25,339 nt of DNA from JBFGJY01 sp041576975 (GCA_041576975.1 JBFGJY010000034.1:1-25339); one strand, 5' to 3'. Positions 1 to 7,010 are shown, numbered from the stretch's first letter. Numbers and translations: made by a program. The notes: a model not told the origin generated them from the letters alone.

Positions 1-2
1 AT

Positions 3-281
3 ATTCGCCCACTGAATGAAGATTTTGAAATTATGGACACACCGACCAGGGATGGTCTTACATGGGTCGAATTAATACCACTCGTTCAAGATACCGAGTT
101 TCATCGTATTCAAATAGGCCTAGATGAAAAGGGAATAAAAAAAATGGAGTTGCATGACTATTTTTCACAAAAAACCATCATTGAATTTGCAAATCTTGAG
201 ATGAACGTAAAATTTCCACGTGAGTTTTTCACATTTAGAGCCCCAGAAGGAGTTGATGTTGTCGGTTACCCCGGTAACTAA
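3..281 (+). CDS. lolA: LolA, outer-membrane lipoprotein carrier (C-terminal part)
   Basis: This is the 3' end of a gene that enters from the left edge; the frame is open from base 3, so the ATG at 33 is internal. LolA is the periplasmic chaperone that takes lipoproteins from LolCDE and hands them to LolB at the outer membrane. The visible 92 residues match the LolA C-terminal half: strands around DTEFHRIQIGLDEKGIKKME, then a glutamine-threonine strand (FSQKTIIEFANLEMN) and the ending FTFRAPEGVDVVG, which resembles the usual F-x-F-x-P-P-x-G-V-D-V-I-G finish. In E. coli and Pseudomonas, lolA sits directly upstream of rarA, and rarA is indeed downstream on the same strand here, but 13.6 kb away. 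The family assignment rests on recognised motifs, not on an alignment. Confidence 0.85.
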   Translation: MRPLNEDFEIMDTPTRDGLTWVELIPLVQDTEFHRIQIGLDEKGIKKMELHDYFSQKTIIEFANLEMNVKFPREFFTFRAPEGVDVVGYPGN

Positions 282-378
282 ATTTAAGAATTAATACATT
301 ATTGAAATTCTTTTTATATTATTGGTATAAATCTTCCAAGCACTTAGATCAAAACTGCATTTCTATCATAACTCGGTG

Positions 379-705
379 CTACTTATGTGCTAATTTTAAA
401 TAATAAATTGGGCGTTTCTCGCACATAAATCGAATGTTTGTTTTCGGCCAAAAGCGGTCATTAAAATCATTGGCGTTTTTTCGCTCTTTTAGCCATTTAA
501 CAAAACTGGCAAATGCCCACATGAATACTAAAAAGTAGTAGCCCGCCAGAAAACCTGAGAGCACCAGCATTACTAGAAGTAGGAATACTTCAAGCATATA
601 TGCTATTGCATTAAAAGAAAGTCCCAACCTAAAAGCGCGGGGCTTGTGTGATTGATTATACTCAATAAGTTTAGCGACAACAGGATACTTGCAATTCATC
701 ATCAC
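379..705 (-). CDS. Small two-TM membrane protein, repeat-encoded C-terminus
   Basis: I do not recognise a family. The 108-residue product has a short polar N-terminus, a hydrophobic block at roughly residues 32-65 that would form two membrane segments (AYMLEVFLLLVMLVLSGFLA, then YYFLVFMWAFASFV), and a basic tail. The frame opens with GTG (705-703) followed by two ATG codons in frame, either of which could be the true start; no strong ribosome site is visible. The tail residues around DRFWPKTNIR are encoded by a copy of the dispersed palindrome at 432-463, so the last 25-30 residues may have been added when that repeat landed in the gene. It lies convergent to lolA and divergent from the Mo-oxidoreductase gene. 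Confidence 0.5.
   Translation of the reverse strand: MMMNCKYPVVAKLIEYNQSHKPRAFRLGLSFNAIAYMLEVFLLLVMLVLSGFLAGYYFLVFMWAFASFVKWLKERKNANDFNDRFWPKTNIRFMCEKRPIYYLKLAHK
432..463 (+). repeat. Dispersed palindromic repeat, copy 1
   Basis: Left arm GAATGTTTGTTTT, centre CGGCC, right arm AAAAGCGGTCATT. It lies within the 3' part of the 108-codon gene on the minus strand and encodes part of its C-terminus. Confidence 0.7.
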
Positions 706-837
706 ATTGTCGCCTGCTTAAACCAAGCAAAATTCTTACTACAGTACCTAGATCACCGTTTAATGTAATTTAGGAGTATAATTTTTGTGTCATTTAAAAT
801 TATTACACTAGCTTAAATAATAATTATAAAGTTAGAG

Positions 838-844
838 AAAGGAG
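838..844 (+). promoter_or_regulatory. Ribosome binding site of the Mo oxidoreductase gene
   Basis: AAAGGAG lies 9 bases upstream of an ATT codon at 854 that opens the full-length frame. There is no ATG, GTG or TTG in that frame between this site and the FeS-cluster cysteines. It therefore argues for an upstream start (ATT) over the ATG at 923, which would remove three iron-sulfur ligands. Confidence 0.5.
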
Positions 845-853
845 ACCTTACTC

Positions 854-2977
854 ATTGCAGCTAATCCAAATATTAAAACCGCATTCGGCGGTTGCCCCCA
901 CGATTGCCCTGATACCTGTGCAATGTTGTTTGATATTGAAGATGGAAAAGTGGTGGGTGTAAGAGGTAATAAAGATCATCCTATGACGCGAGGGGCGCTG
1001 TGCGTCAAATTAAAAGATTACGAAAAGCGCCATTATCATCCCGATCGTGTTTTATACCCGATGCGTCGTACCGGCCCTAAAGGCAGTAAACAATTTGAAC
1101 GCATCACATGGGATGAAGCACTGGATGAAATCACTACTAAATGGAAGGCCATCATAGATGAATATGGGCCTCAAGCGATCATTCCTTATAGTTACCTAGG
1201 CCATCAAGGACTTGTTCACGGTTTAAATGGCGGTGATGCTTTTTTTAACCGCATGGGCGCGACGGTTTGTGAACGTACCTTTTGTGGCGAAGGCTCATGT
1301 ACTGCCTGGCTGTTGACCGTTGGACCCACTGCTGGCGTTGATCCGGAAAGTTATATTCACTCCAAGTATATTGTCCTCTGGGCGTGTAATAGTATGAGCA
1401 CCAACCTGCATCATTGGCATATTGTCCAAGATGCAAAAAAGAAAGGTGCCAAGGTGGTTGTCATTGATGCCTATGCTTCACGCACGGCAAAACAGGCCGA
1501 TTGGCATATCGCACCCAAGCCAGGTACGGATGGTGCACTGGCAATGGCAATCATTAACAGCCTCATCGAACAAGATTTAGTTGATAAAGATTATGTTGAG
1601 AACCACACGGTTGGTTATGACGAACTGTCAGTACGTGCCAAAGGTCGTACACCCGAATGGGCAGAAGAAATTACAGGTGTTTCAGCAGATGAAATTCGCA
1701 AGCTGGCATATGAACTAGCAACACAACAGCCAGCAGCTATTCGTATGGGAGTCGCACTTGAACGACATCATGGTGGTGGTCAGACCATACGCGCAGTAAC
1801 TAGTCTTCCAGCTTTAACCGGTGCTTGGCGTCACGTCGGTGGTGGTATAACTCAATTCCCTGTTTGGGAGCATCCCTATAAGTTTGACGTGATTTGTCGA
1901 CCCGATTTAATTCCGCAAGGCACCCGCGTGATAAATAATTTGCAGATTGGTCGTGCCTTAACTGGCGAAATGGACCTAGATATTCCGATTAAATCGATGA
2001 TGTGCTGGAATTCAAATCCGGTCACGCAAGCACCAGAGACAGATAAGATTGTTAAAGGTTTGATGGATGAAGATTTATTCTTGGTTTCAGCTGAACATTT
2101 CATTTCTGATACAGCCTCTTATGCGGATATTGTATTGCCAGCCTCCATGGGTGCCGAATTGGAAGACATTATATTGTCATGGGGACATTTATATTTGACC
2201 TACAATGCCAAGAGTGTTGAATCACCGGGAGAAGCGTTACCCAACAATGAAATATTCCGCCGGCTTGCCGAGCGTATGGGATTTGATGATGAACAATTCA
2301 AATGGTCAGATTCTGAATGTTTGGAAAACTACATTGATTAGGGTGCGCCAGCTTGTGATGGCATTACTTTGGATTATCTTCGCAACAATGGCTTTGCCCG
2401 TTTAAATGTCGGCACTAAAGATGACCGCTGCCCCCATAAAGAAGGTAACTTCCCAACACCATCCGGTAAATGTGAATTTAAGGTTGAAGGCGCATCTAAC
2501 TTTGTTGCTGGGCCATTCCGCCAGATGTATGAAGGGTTCCAACCGGGCGAACCATTGGATAGTTTGCCGGATTACGTCCCGCCAAGAGAGTCAGCACAGT
2601 CCAATCCGGATCTGGCAAAGAAATATCCATTAAATATTGTTTCACCCAAGAGCCACGGTTTTTTGAATTCCTGTTATGCCAATATGGATCACAAGATCAA
2701 AGACCAAGGAGAACAATTTGTGTTAATTAATGCGAAGGATGCAGAATCAAGAGGCATAACGGATGGCGATAAAGTACACGTCTTTAATGATCGTGGAGGT
2801 TTTGAAGGTGATGCCAAAATTACCGAAGATGTCAATCCCGGTTTAGTTGTCGCGACACTTGGTTACTGGCGGCAGTTAACCAAAGGGACAGTTAATATTA
2901 TTAGTTCAGCTGAGTTTGTAAATATGGGACATGCACCTACCTTTTCAGACAATCTGGTACAAGTAGAATTAGTTTAA
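854..2977 (+). pseudogene. Molybdopterin (bis-MGD) oxidoreductase, interrupted by in-frame TAG
   Basis: The reading frame from about 854 to 2977 encodes a roughly 708-codon catalytic subunit of the DMSO-reductase/COG0243 superfamily. Visible parts, numbered from the ATT at 854: a 4Fe-4S motif C14-X3-C18-X3-C22-X27-C50; a substrate/cofactor region with ERTFCGEG, where Cys144 is the likely Mo ligand by position; a bis-MGD domain; and a C-terminal molybdopterin-binding domain beginning near PLNIVSPKSHGFLNS. An in-frame amber codon at 2339-2341 splits the protein. Both sides stay in the same frame (ENYID, stop, GAPACDGITLDYL), so this is a single-base change rather than a frameshift. The initiator is also abnormal: the ribosome site points to ATT. 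No FeS or membrane partner subunit is adjacent, so it would be a stand-alone enzyme. Substrate is unknown. It could be a true pseudogene, a readthrough gene or carry a sequencing error. Confidence 0.8.
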
Positions 2978-3030
2978 TTTTAATCAAAAATATAGAGGGT
3001 CAAATCTACGTTATAGAATAGAAATGATGT

Positions 3031-3225
3031 TCACAGCCAGTTGAAGCGGTATTTATCCTTCGCATATCTCTGGTCTTGTACTATGACGTAGACGTGACCC
3101 CTTTTCTTTTCAAGGTTCACAAATTTGTCTGGACGACCTACATAGATGTAGGAAGTGCAGATTATGCAGGAGCAATTATCTGCCCCCATTTGAATAGCTG
3201 CAGGCTTTGAGTTGAAAGCGGTCAT
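3031..3225 (-). CDS. Possible small Cys-containing protein
   Basis: I do not recognise this 64-codon frame and it may not be a gene. Its composition looks protein-like: a cluster NCSCIIC near residues 17-23, then GRPDKFVNLEKKRGHVYV and a basic, aromatic end (YAKDKYRFNWL). Its first codons overlap a degenerate copy of the dispersed palindrome (3199-3228), whose right arm read on the minus strand supplies the ATG (ATGACCGC). A second ATG at residue 13 is a possible start. No clear ribosome site precedes either one. The frame ends with TGA at 3031 and sits between two better-supported genes on opposite strands. Confidence 0.25.
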   Translation of the reverse strand: MTAFNSKPAAIQMGADNCSCIICTSYIYVGRPDKFVNLEKKRGHVYVIVQDQRYAKDKYRFNWL

Positions 3226-3228
3226 TCA
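3199..3228 (+). repeat. Dispersed palindromic repeat, copy 2 (left arm degenerate)
   Basis: The right arm AAAGCGGTCATTCA is perfect to the family consensus; the left arm is eroded (TGCAGGCTTTGAGTTG). It lies upstream of the cupin stop codon and overlaps the start of the doubtful 64-codon frame. Confidence 0.55.
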
Positions 3229-3241
3229 AAACATTTGTAAA

Positions 3242-3589
3242 TTAGCAATTAGAAATTACAAAAAACTTCTTGAAAGAGTTTTGAATTGTCCATGTTGATT
3301 TTATTCCTTTGTTGAATGAGACTATGTCACCTTCCTGTAAAGCAACATTTTCACCATCTGAGATTTCAATTAACAACTTTCCTTGTAATACCTGAAATAT
3401 CTCATCACCTGGAAACTCGTATTCAAACGTCATAGGTTCACAGCGCCATAATCCTGAATAGGTTGGTTGGCCACTTGAGTTGGTTTGTGTCAGCCAATGA
3501 ACTTCTCCTGCCTGTTTGTCTTTTACCATAAATGGTTCGTAAGTTTCTGTTGAAATTGTTGATTTAAGGTATTCAGCATTTTTATTCAT
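3242..3589 (-). CDS. Cupin-domain protein (Cupin_3/DUF861-like)
   Basis: The 115-residue protein is a single small beta-barrel of the cupin superfamily, closest in feel to the DUF861/ureidoglycine-aminohydrolase-type cupins. The centre reads SGLWRCEP, then EYEFPGDEIFQVLQGKLLIEISDG and ALQEGDIVSFNKGIKSTWTI, the usual order of cupin motif 1 (E-x-F-x-V-L-x-G) and motif 2 (G-D-x-V-x-F-x-x-G). The first-motif histidines are absent, so metal binding is uncertain, as is common in this subfamily. A strong ribosome site (AGGGGGGAT) precedes the ATG at 3589. It stands alone on the minus strand. The substrate cannot be inferred. Confidence 0.75.
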   Translation of the reverse strand: MNKNAEYLKSTISTETYEPFMVKDKQAGEVHWLTQTNSSGQPTYSGLWRCEPMTFEYEFPGDEIFQVLQGKLLIEISDGENVALQEGDIVSFNKGIKSTWTIQNSFKKFFVISNC

Positions 3590-3631
3590 GGATCCCCCCT
3601 ATGTGGACTGAATTGTTTAAGTCTATCATTG

Positions 3632-3663
3632 GAATGTCCGCTTTGGGTCGAAAGTGGTCATTC
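3632..3663 (+). repeat. Dispersed palindromic repeat, copy 3
   Basis: Left arm GAATGTCCGCTTT, centre GGGTCG, right arm AAAGTGGTCATTC. One of the best-preserved copies, lying in the divergent gap between the cupin gene and the 83-residue secreted protein. Confidence 0.8.
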
Positions 3664-3838
3664 AATAGAAAATTAATTTTAAACATCTACTGTACTGAAG
3701 TCGGCTGTAGTAGCTTTTTCCATAAGAATTTACCTTTACGTATGAAAGGGAATGTGCGAATAAAACTTTCGTGCACATCAAGTAAAGGAGCTATCATAGT
3801 AATAATCTATTGCCGTTGCATTTTAGGAGGAGATAAAA

Positions 3839-4090
3839 ATGAAACTAATCCTAATATTATTTATAACTTTGTTATTAACAACACCATGCTTTGCTGAGCA
3901 ATGGTTTTGTGTTAAAGATCAAGCATTAATTTATATTTACGACGAGACACCTGATAAATGTAAATCTTATAGTAGCCTTAGACTTAAAAAACCAATTGTT
4001 AGTCGGTCAAACAAGAAATTTAAAGGCATAGTTGAAACATTTGACGATCGTCGTGCCATAAGTAATTGTTCTTATAATTCTATATACTAA
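3839..4090 (+). CDS. Small secreted protein, unknown function
   Basis: An 83-residue protein with a textbook signal peptide: MKL, a hydrophobic core (ILILFITLLLTTP) and a cleavage site after CFA (residue 19). The mature part of about 64 residues begins EQWFCVKDQ and contains three cysteines (FCVKD, DKCKSY, SNCSYN), so one disulfide plus a free cysteine is possible if it is periplasmic. A strong ribosome site (AGGAGGAG) lies 6-8 bases before the ATG, which gives good support for translation. No family is recognised. It is flanked by palindrome copies 3 and 4. Confidence 0.65.
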   Translation: MKLILILFITLLLTTPCFAEQWFCVKDQALIYIYDETPDKCKSYSSLRLKKPIVSRSNKKFKGIVETFDDRRAISNCSYNSIY

Positions 4091-4123
4091 GCTCTGATGT
4101 GTTATAAATATCAGAGAATTTGC

Positions 4124-4151
4124 ATGTCTACATTCGGTCAATAGCGGTCAT
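4124..4151 (+). repeat. Dispersed palindromic repeat, copy 4 (eroded)
   Basis: ATGTCTACATTCGGTC followed by AATAGCGGTCAT; the core of both arms is recognisable. It lies between two convergent genes, downstream of the 83-residue secreted protein. Confidence 0.6.
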
Positions 4152-4168
4152 AGACATTAACTACAAGC

Positions 4169-4441
4169 TTATGCTTTGATTAATGTATAAGCACCTAGAA
4201 AAATAAAACCAATGCCAGCAATAAAGTGAAGATACTTTTCACTTACGTAATTTGCAATAAATCCTCCAGCTAATACACCAATCGCGGATGTTAAAATCAG
4301 TGCAAGAGATGCCCCTAGAAATATTGTGAATTTACTTACCTCTTTATCTGCTGCAAATAGTAAGGTGGCGAGCTGCGTCTTATCACCAAGTTCCGCGATA
4401 AAAATAACGCTAAATACAGTGAGAAGAATTTTTAGATCCAT
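4169..4441 (-). CDS. GDT1/UPF0016-family cation transporter, single-domain
   Basis: The 90-residue protein has three hydrophobic segments and the family signature E-L-G-D-K-T at residues 17-22, in the context FIAELGDKTQLATLLFAA. UPF0016 (TMEM165/GDT1/MneA) members move Mn2+ or Ca2+ in exchange for protons. Most functional units have two copies of this motif, either in one chain of about 190-200 residues or as two half-length chains. Only one half is encoded here and no second half is in the window, so it must homodimerise, pair with a distant partner or be a remnant. It begins at the ATG at 4441 and stands alone on the minus strand between palindrome copies 4 and 5. Confidence 0.8.
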   Translation of the reverse strand: MDLKILLTVFSVIFIAELGDKTQLATLLFAADKEVSKFTIFLGASLALILTSAIGVLAGGFIANYVSEKYLHFIAGIGFIFLGAYTLIKA

Positions 4442-4751
4442 ATTTATACATGCCTATGAAGATTTAAAAGTTCATCTTAAGTTGAAAAGCCTAAAAACCT
4501 CAATGTCCGCTTTGGGTCGTTAGCAGTCATTCATTTTATATATTCTTGTGCCAATCAGTGCATTATTTATATATGCTTGCCTTCTAAATAATAAAGTTAT
4601 AGGCATTACGTAATATATTACCTACATTTAATGCAGACATCTAAATATGGATGTTTTATTTCAAATTGGTTTATATATACAGTTCTATTTTATATTCTTG
4701 TCTTTGACTTATTAGTAATTATTGTTACAAATATTAAGAAATAGAAGCGTT
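4442..4751. other. Intergenic, AT-rich, one palindrome copy
   Basis: Apart from palindrome copy 5, I see no gene, hairpin terminator or convincing promoter pair in this stretch. Confidence 0.5.
4502..4532 (+). repeat. Dispersed palindromic repeat, copy 5
   Basis: AATGTCCGCTTT, centre GGGTCG, then TTAGCAGTCATTC. It matches copy 7 almost base for base. Confidence 0.8.
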
Positions 4752-4961
4752 ATGACTAATAATCAAACGAAATTAATTATTTTCGACCTGGATGGCACAC
4801 TAATAGACACCGCGCCAGATTTAGCTGAGTGTATAACCTGTAATAAGGGCGCTCAATCTGTAATTTCTGGCGGCTTGCAAAACTCTAAATTTACGGTGGA
4901 TTTGTCAAACCCCAAATCAAAATCACATGATGCAAGGCTGAAAACAAAAAGCTGGGTATGA
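4752..4961 (+). pseudogene. gph: Phosphoglycolate phosphatase N-terminal fragment
   Basis: From the ATG at 4752 the frame reads MTNNQTKLIIFDLDGTLIDT followed by APDLAECI, which is HAD motif I (DxDGTLxDT) with the A-P-D-L continuation typical of Gph. Family similarity stops after about 27 residues. The remaining 40 or so codons (to the TGA ending at 4961) look unrelated, and none of HAD motifs II-IV follow. A functional Gph is about 220 residues, so this is a truncated relic. Gph converts 2-phosphoglycolate to glycolate, the substrate of the GlcDEF enzyme encoded at 16.8-20.5 kb. The frame remains open upstream to 4722 but the family start fits 4752. Confidence 0.65.
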
Positions 4962-5019
4962 TTTTTTACTTGAAGGCAGGGGCAGGGTTTACACCCCCCT
5001 AGGGTTCAGTTGGGGTTTG
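4906..5019. repeat. Inverted repeat pair CAAACCCCAA / TTGGGGTTTG
   Basis: A perfect 10-base inverted repeat has arms at 4906-4915 and 5010-5019. Between them, downstream of the gph fragment, lies a G-then-C-rich patch (GGGGCAGGGTTTACACCCCC at 4982-4999 approximately). It could be the edge of inserted DNA or a structured transcript end; it has no terminal T-run. Confidence 0.35.
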
Positions 5020-5226
5020 TTTAAATCTTGATTATGAGCCTACCTCAAAATTTATAAATAAATTTTATTTAAATTCCACCTATTATTTAAATGTCTAATT
5101 GCGGCCTAATGTGACATAAAATTTTATCCACTTTTTAATCTATTGGAATAGTAGAGACAAAATTTAAGTATAGGAAAATCTGATACAGTCGGTAATCAAA
5201 TTAATATTACTGTTATACAACAAGCT

Positions 5227-5604
5227 CTAATTTTCATCATCACCAGGGCGTTTGAACCCAAAACCTCCACAAGTATTAAGCATTGAACAGCAAGACTTTT
5301 CTTGAGAACTAAGATTAGGGCTTTGGCAATTCGGAATTCGTAAATCTGTTTGTGCTTTGTGTTGTTGATTATTAGAGTTTGGATTCTGTTTGTCAGCCGC
5401 TGTTATTTGCGAAGTCGTCATGGTGAGCCTCTTGAGTCCATACTTTTTACATTCAGACTTAATCGTGCAACAAGATATTTCCTCCTTAGTCTTTGCATTC
5501 TGACAATCCACAGGGCGTAATTCTGCTTGTACAATTGTCGGCAGTAGCAACCACGAACTACAAAAGAGCATGCTAGGAATGAGCCAGTTTGGTATGTTTA
5601 TCAT
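5227..5604 (-). CDS. Secreted protein with two copies of a Cys-rich module
   Basis: The 125-residue protein has a signal peptide with likely cleavage after VQA (residue 27). The mature part contains a duplicated module. Module 1 is C34-X10-C45C46-X5-C52 followed by KKYGLKR. Module 2 is C93-X11-C105C106-X5-C112 followed by GGFGFKR. A polar, Q/N-rich linker of about 30 residues separates them. Eight cysteines in matching positions suggest two small disulfide-bonded or metal-binding units in the periplasm or outside the cell. I do not recognise the module. The ATG at 5604 has a modest ribosome site (AAAGG) about 10 bases upstream. The gene stands alone, with the gph fragment to its left and a long AT-rich gap to its right. 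The acidic end (GDDEN) is unremarkable. Confidence 0.7.
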   Translation of the reverse strand: MINIPNWLIPSMLFCSSWLLLPTIVQAELRPVDCQNAKTKEEISCCTIKSECKKYGLKRLTMTTSQITAADKQNPNSNNQQHKAQTDLRIPNCQSPNLSSQEKSCCSMLNTCGGFGFKRPGDDEN

Positions 5605-5821
5605 GGGATTGTACCTTTAGTTTTTACTAGATCTGAATTAATAGACAGCAATATATTCGATAGTTTTAATACGTAATAACACATACGGTTCAAATTAATT
5701 AATAATCCCTTCGAGGGGTTGAATGGAATTTAGTTGACGTTTACATACTTACACTCTCACACAAAACAATATATGAAATAATAGGAATAGAAATTTTTAA
5801 ATATATAAATTTAATCTTATC

Positions 5822-5853
5822 GAATGTCTGCTTTTGGCCTTAAGCGAGCATTC
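5822..5853 (+). repeat. Dispersed palindromic repeat, copy 6
   Basis: GAATGTCTGCTTT, centre TGGCCT, right arm TAAGCGAGCATTC. It lies in the gap between the Cys-rich protein gene and the 67-residue membrane protein. Confidence 0.75.
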
Positions 5854-5900
5854 AAAATTGAGAGTGTTTGTACACTTATCACTGTAATTGGTAAGTCTAG

Positions 5901-6104
5901 TCATAATATAAAATGAGTTTTAAATTTTTCACCATAAAAATTTTGCGCTCTCGCGTGATTTATATATTTTAAATTGTTGGAAGAATTCTTCTTCGCAAAG
6001 AGCGCATGCTTGCTATCGCTACGTCTCCAGTAAGATAATAATGCTAAACTCAAAATGTACATACCAATCAAGATTGAAAGAAAAAGTGTAAGCTCCATAA
6101 TCAT
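5901..6104 (-). CDS. Small single-TM membrane protein
   Basis: A 67-residue frame with one strong N-terminal membrane segment (LTLFLSILIGMYILSLALLS) followed by a basic, Asn/Lys-rich cytoplasmic-looking tail (YWRRSDSKHALFAKK...). The likely start is the ATG at 6104 or the one two codons on (MIMEL); GAGG lies a few bases upstream on the minus strand. No family is recognised. It is the most downstream of three small membrane-protein frames reading the same way (6631 to 5901), which suggests one transcript. Confidence 0.45.
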   Translation of the reverse strand: MIMELTLFLSILIGMYILSLALLSYWRRSDSKHALFAKKNSSNNLKYINHARAQNFYGEKFKTHFIL

Positions 6105-6260
6105 TAACCTCGTATACTATTCAAAAAGTTTATTAATATTAAACTTGATATCCATTCCTTATGAACGTTCTTGTTCAACTTTCATCCTTGATGCTAATTC
6201 CCTTAGTCTAATAACAGCCTATTCCTCTAGTTGGGTATCTGGTCTTTAAAAAGATTCATT

Positions 6261-6425
6261 TCAAAACAAACGAAAGATATGTAGCATCAGCGCAATTCCC
6301 AATGATGCTCCAACCACAAACACCACAAAATCATGCAATAGAATTTCGAAAAAATATTCGACACTACTATCCGCCCTAGTAATCTTTGCGGTCTCATTAT
6401 TATCTTTACTTTTATAATTTCTCAT
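6261..6425 (-). CDS. Small single-TM protein, possibly the front of a broken PspB-like gene
   Basis: A 54-codon frame starts at the ATG at 6425: a polar N-terminus (MRNYKSKDNNETAK) followed by one membrane segment (FVVFVVGASLGIALMLHIF) and a TGA stop. No ribosome site is evident. The same frame remains protein-like beyond the stop down to 6117. It reads TQLEE, stop, AVIRLRELASRMKVEQERS, stop, GMDIKFNINKLFE, with four internal stops in all. A TM segment followed by a Leu-Arg-rich coiled segment resembles the layout of phage-shock protein PspB, but similarity by eye is weak. It may be a decayed gene of about 100 codons. Confidence 0.35.
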   Translation of the reverse strand: MRNYKSKDNNETAKITRADSSVEYFFEILLHDFVVFVVGASLGIALMLHIFRLF

Positions 6426-6490
6426 CGCTAACAACATATGACGTCATCTGTAAATCATCGTATTTACTGTCATCGCCACCGAACAATCAC

Positions 6491-6631
6491 CTATCTTAGA
6501 ATTTGACGATTTCTTACTCTAAAAGATAGTAATTCCGTTCTGGCAGTTTTCTCCACAAGAATCGGAAGTGAAACCAGACCTAATAAAGGAATAGCAAGTA
6601 GTACGATCAAAAGTAAATTCGGTTCTAACAT
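6491..6631 (-). CDS. 46-residue single-TM membrane peptide
   Basis: The frame starts at the ATG at 6631 with a good ribosome site (GGAG, 5 bases upstream). It encodes MLEPNLLLIVLLAIPLLGLV, then SLPILVEKTARTELLSFRVR and a short basic end, with stop TAG at 6491. It has one membrane helix and an amphipathic, Arg-rich tail, typical of small regulatory or accessory membrane peptides. It is the first gene downstream of the TGTACA-site cluster at 6644-6749 and is followed on the same strand by two more small membrane-protein frames. The family is unknown. Confidence 0.45.
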   Translation of the reverse strand: MLEPNLLLIVLLAIPLLGLVSLPILVEKTARTELLSFRVRNRQILR

Positions 6632-6643
6632 GTCATCTCCATT

Positions 6644-6749
6644 TGTACAGGTTAAGTATATATGTTGGGATCTAATATAACGATTTCAAGAGGCATTGTA
6701 CAATTAAATATATTTAATATTGCGATCATATCTGTACATTATATGTACA
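6644..6749 (-). promoter_or_regulatory. Cluster of four TGTACA sites including a perfect 7-3-7 palindrome
   Basis: TGTACA occurs at 6644-6649, 6697-6702 (inside TTGTACAA), 6733-6738 and 6744-6749. The last two form TGTACAT-TAT-ATGTACA (6733-6749), a perfect 7-base inverted repeat with a 3-base spacer. It lies immediately upstream of the 46-residue membrane peptide gene, where an operator would be expected. The cognate regulator is unknown and is not recognised in this window. Confidence 0.5.
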
Positions 6750-6950
6750 TTACAGCATAACTTACATGCCACAATCTGGCCCAAACACCAGTTAAGTAAG
6801 CACGACTTGTGCTGCGTGCGGAGATTCTCTTCGTTTAATTTACTAGTAAAAGATGTGGCGCTTTGGCTTGTACTTTACATGTGACATGAATTAAATAGTG
6901 AGTAGTAAGAGATTAAGTATTTTTCAACTCTCTTAAACATGCCTCGGTTA

Positions 6951-6981
6951 AATGTCCGCTTTGGGTCGTTAGCGGTTATTC
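6951..6981 (+). repeat. Dispersed palindromic repeat, copy 7
   Basis: AATGTCCGCTTT, centre GGGTCG, right arm TTAGCGGTTATTC. Nearly identical to copy 5. Confidence 0.8.
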
Positions 6982-7010
6982 AACTATAAATTTCTAGAGA
7001 ATCCAACCAG

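Noticed and set aside
2339..2341. Amber codon as pyrrolysine or a general TAG recoding
   Set aside because: TAG ends several ordinary genes in the window (for example at 12766 and 13367), and no pyrrolysine machinery is present, so a mutation or base-call error is simpler.
2423..2434. GATGACCGCTGC inside the Mo oxidoreductase as a reversed repeat copy
   Set aside because: The match is limited to one arm core and lies in conserved coding sequence (residues D-D-R-C), so it is chance similarity.
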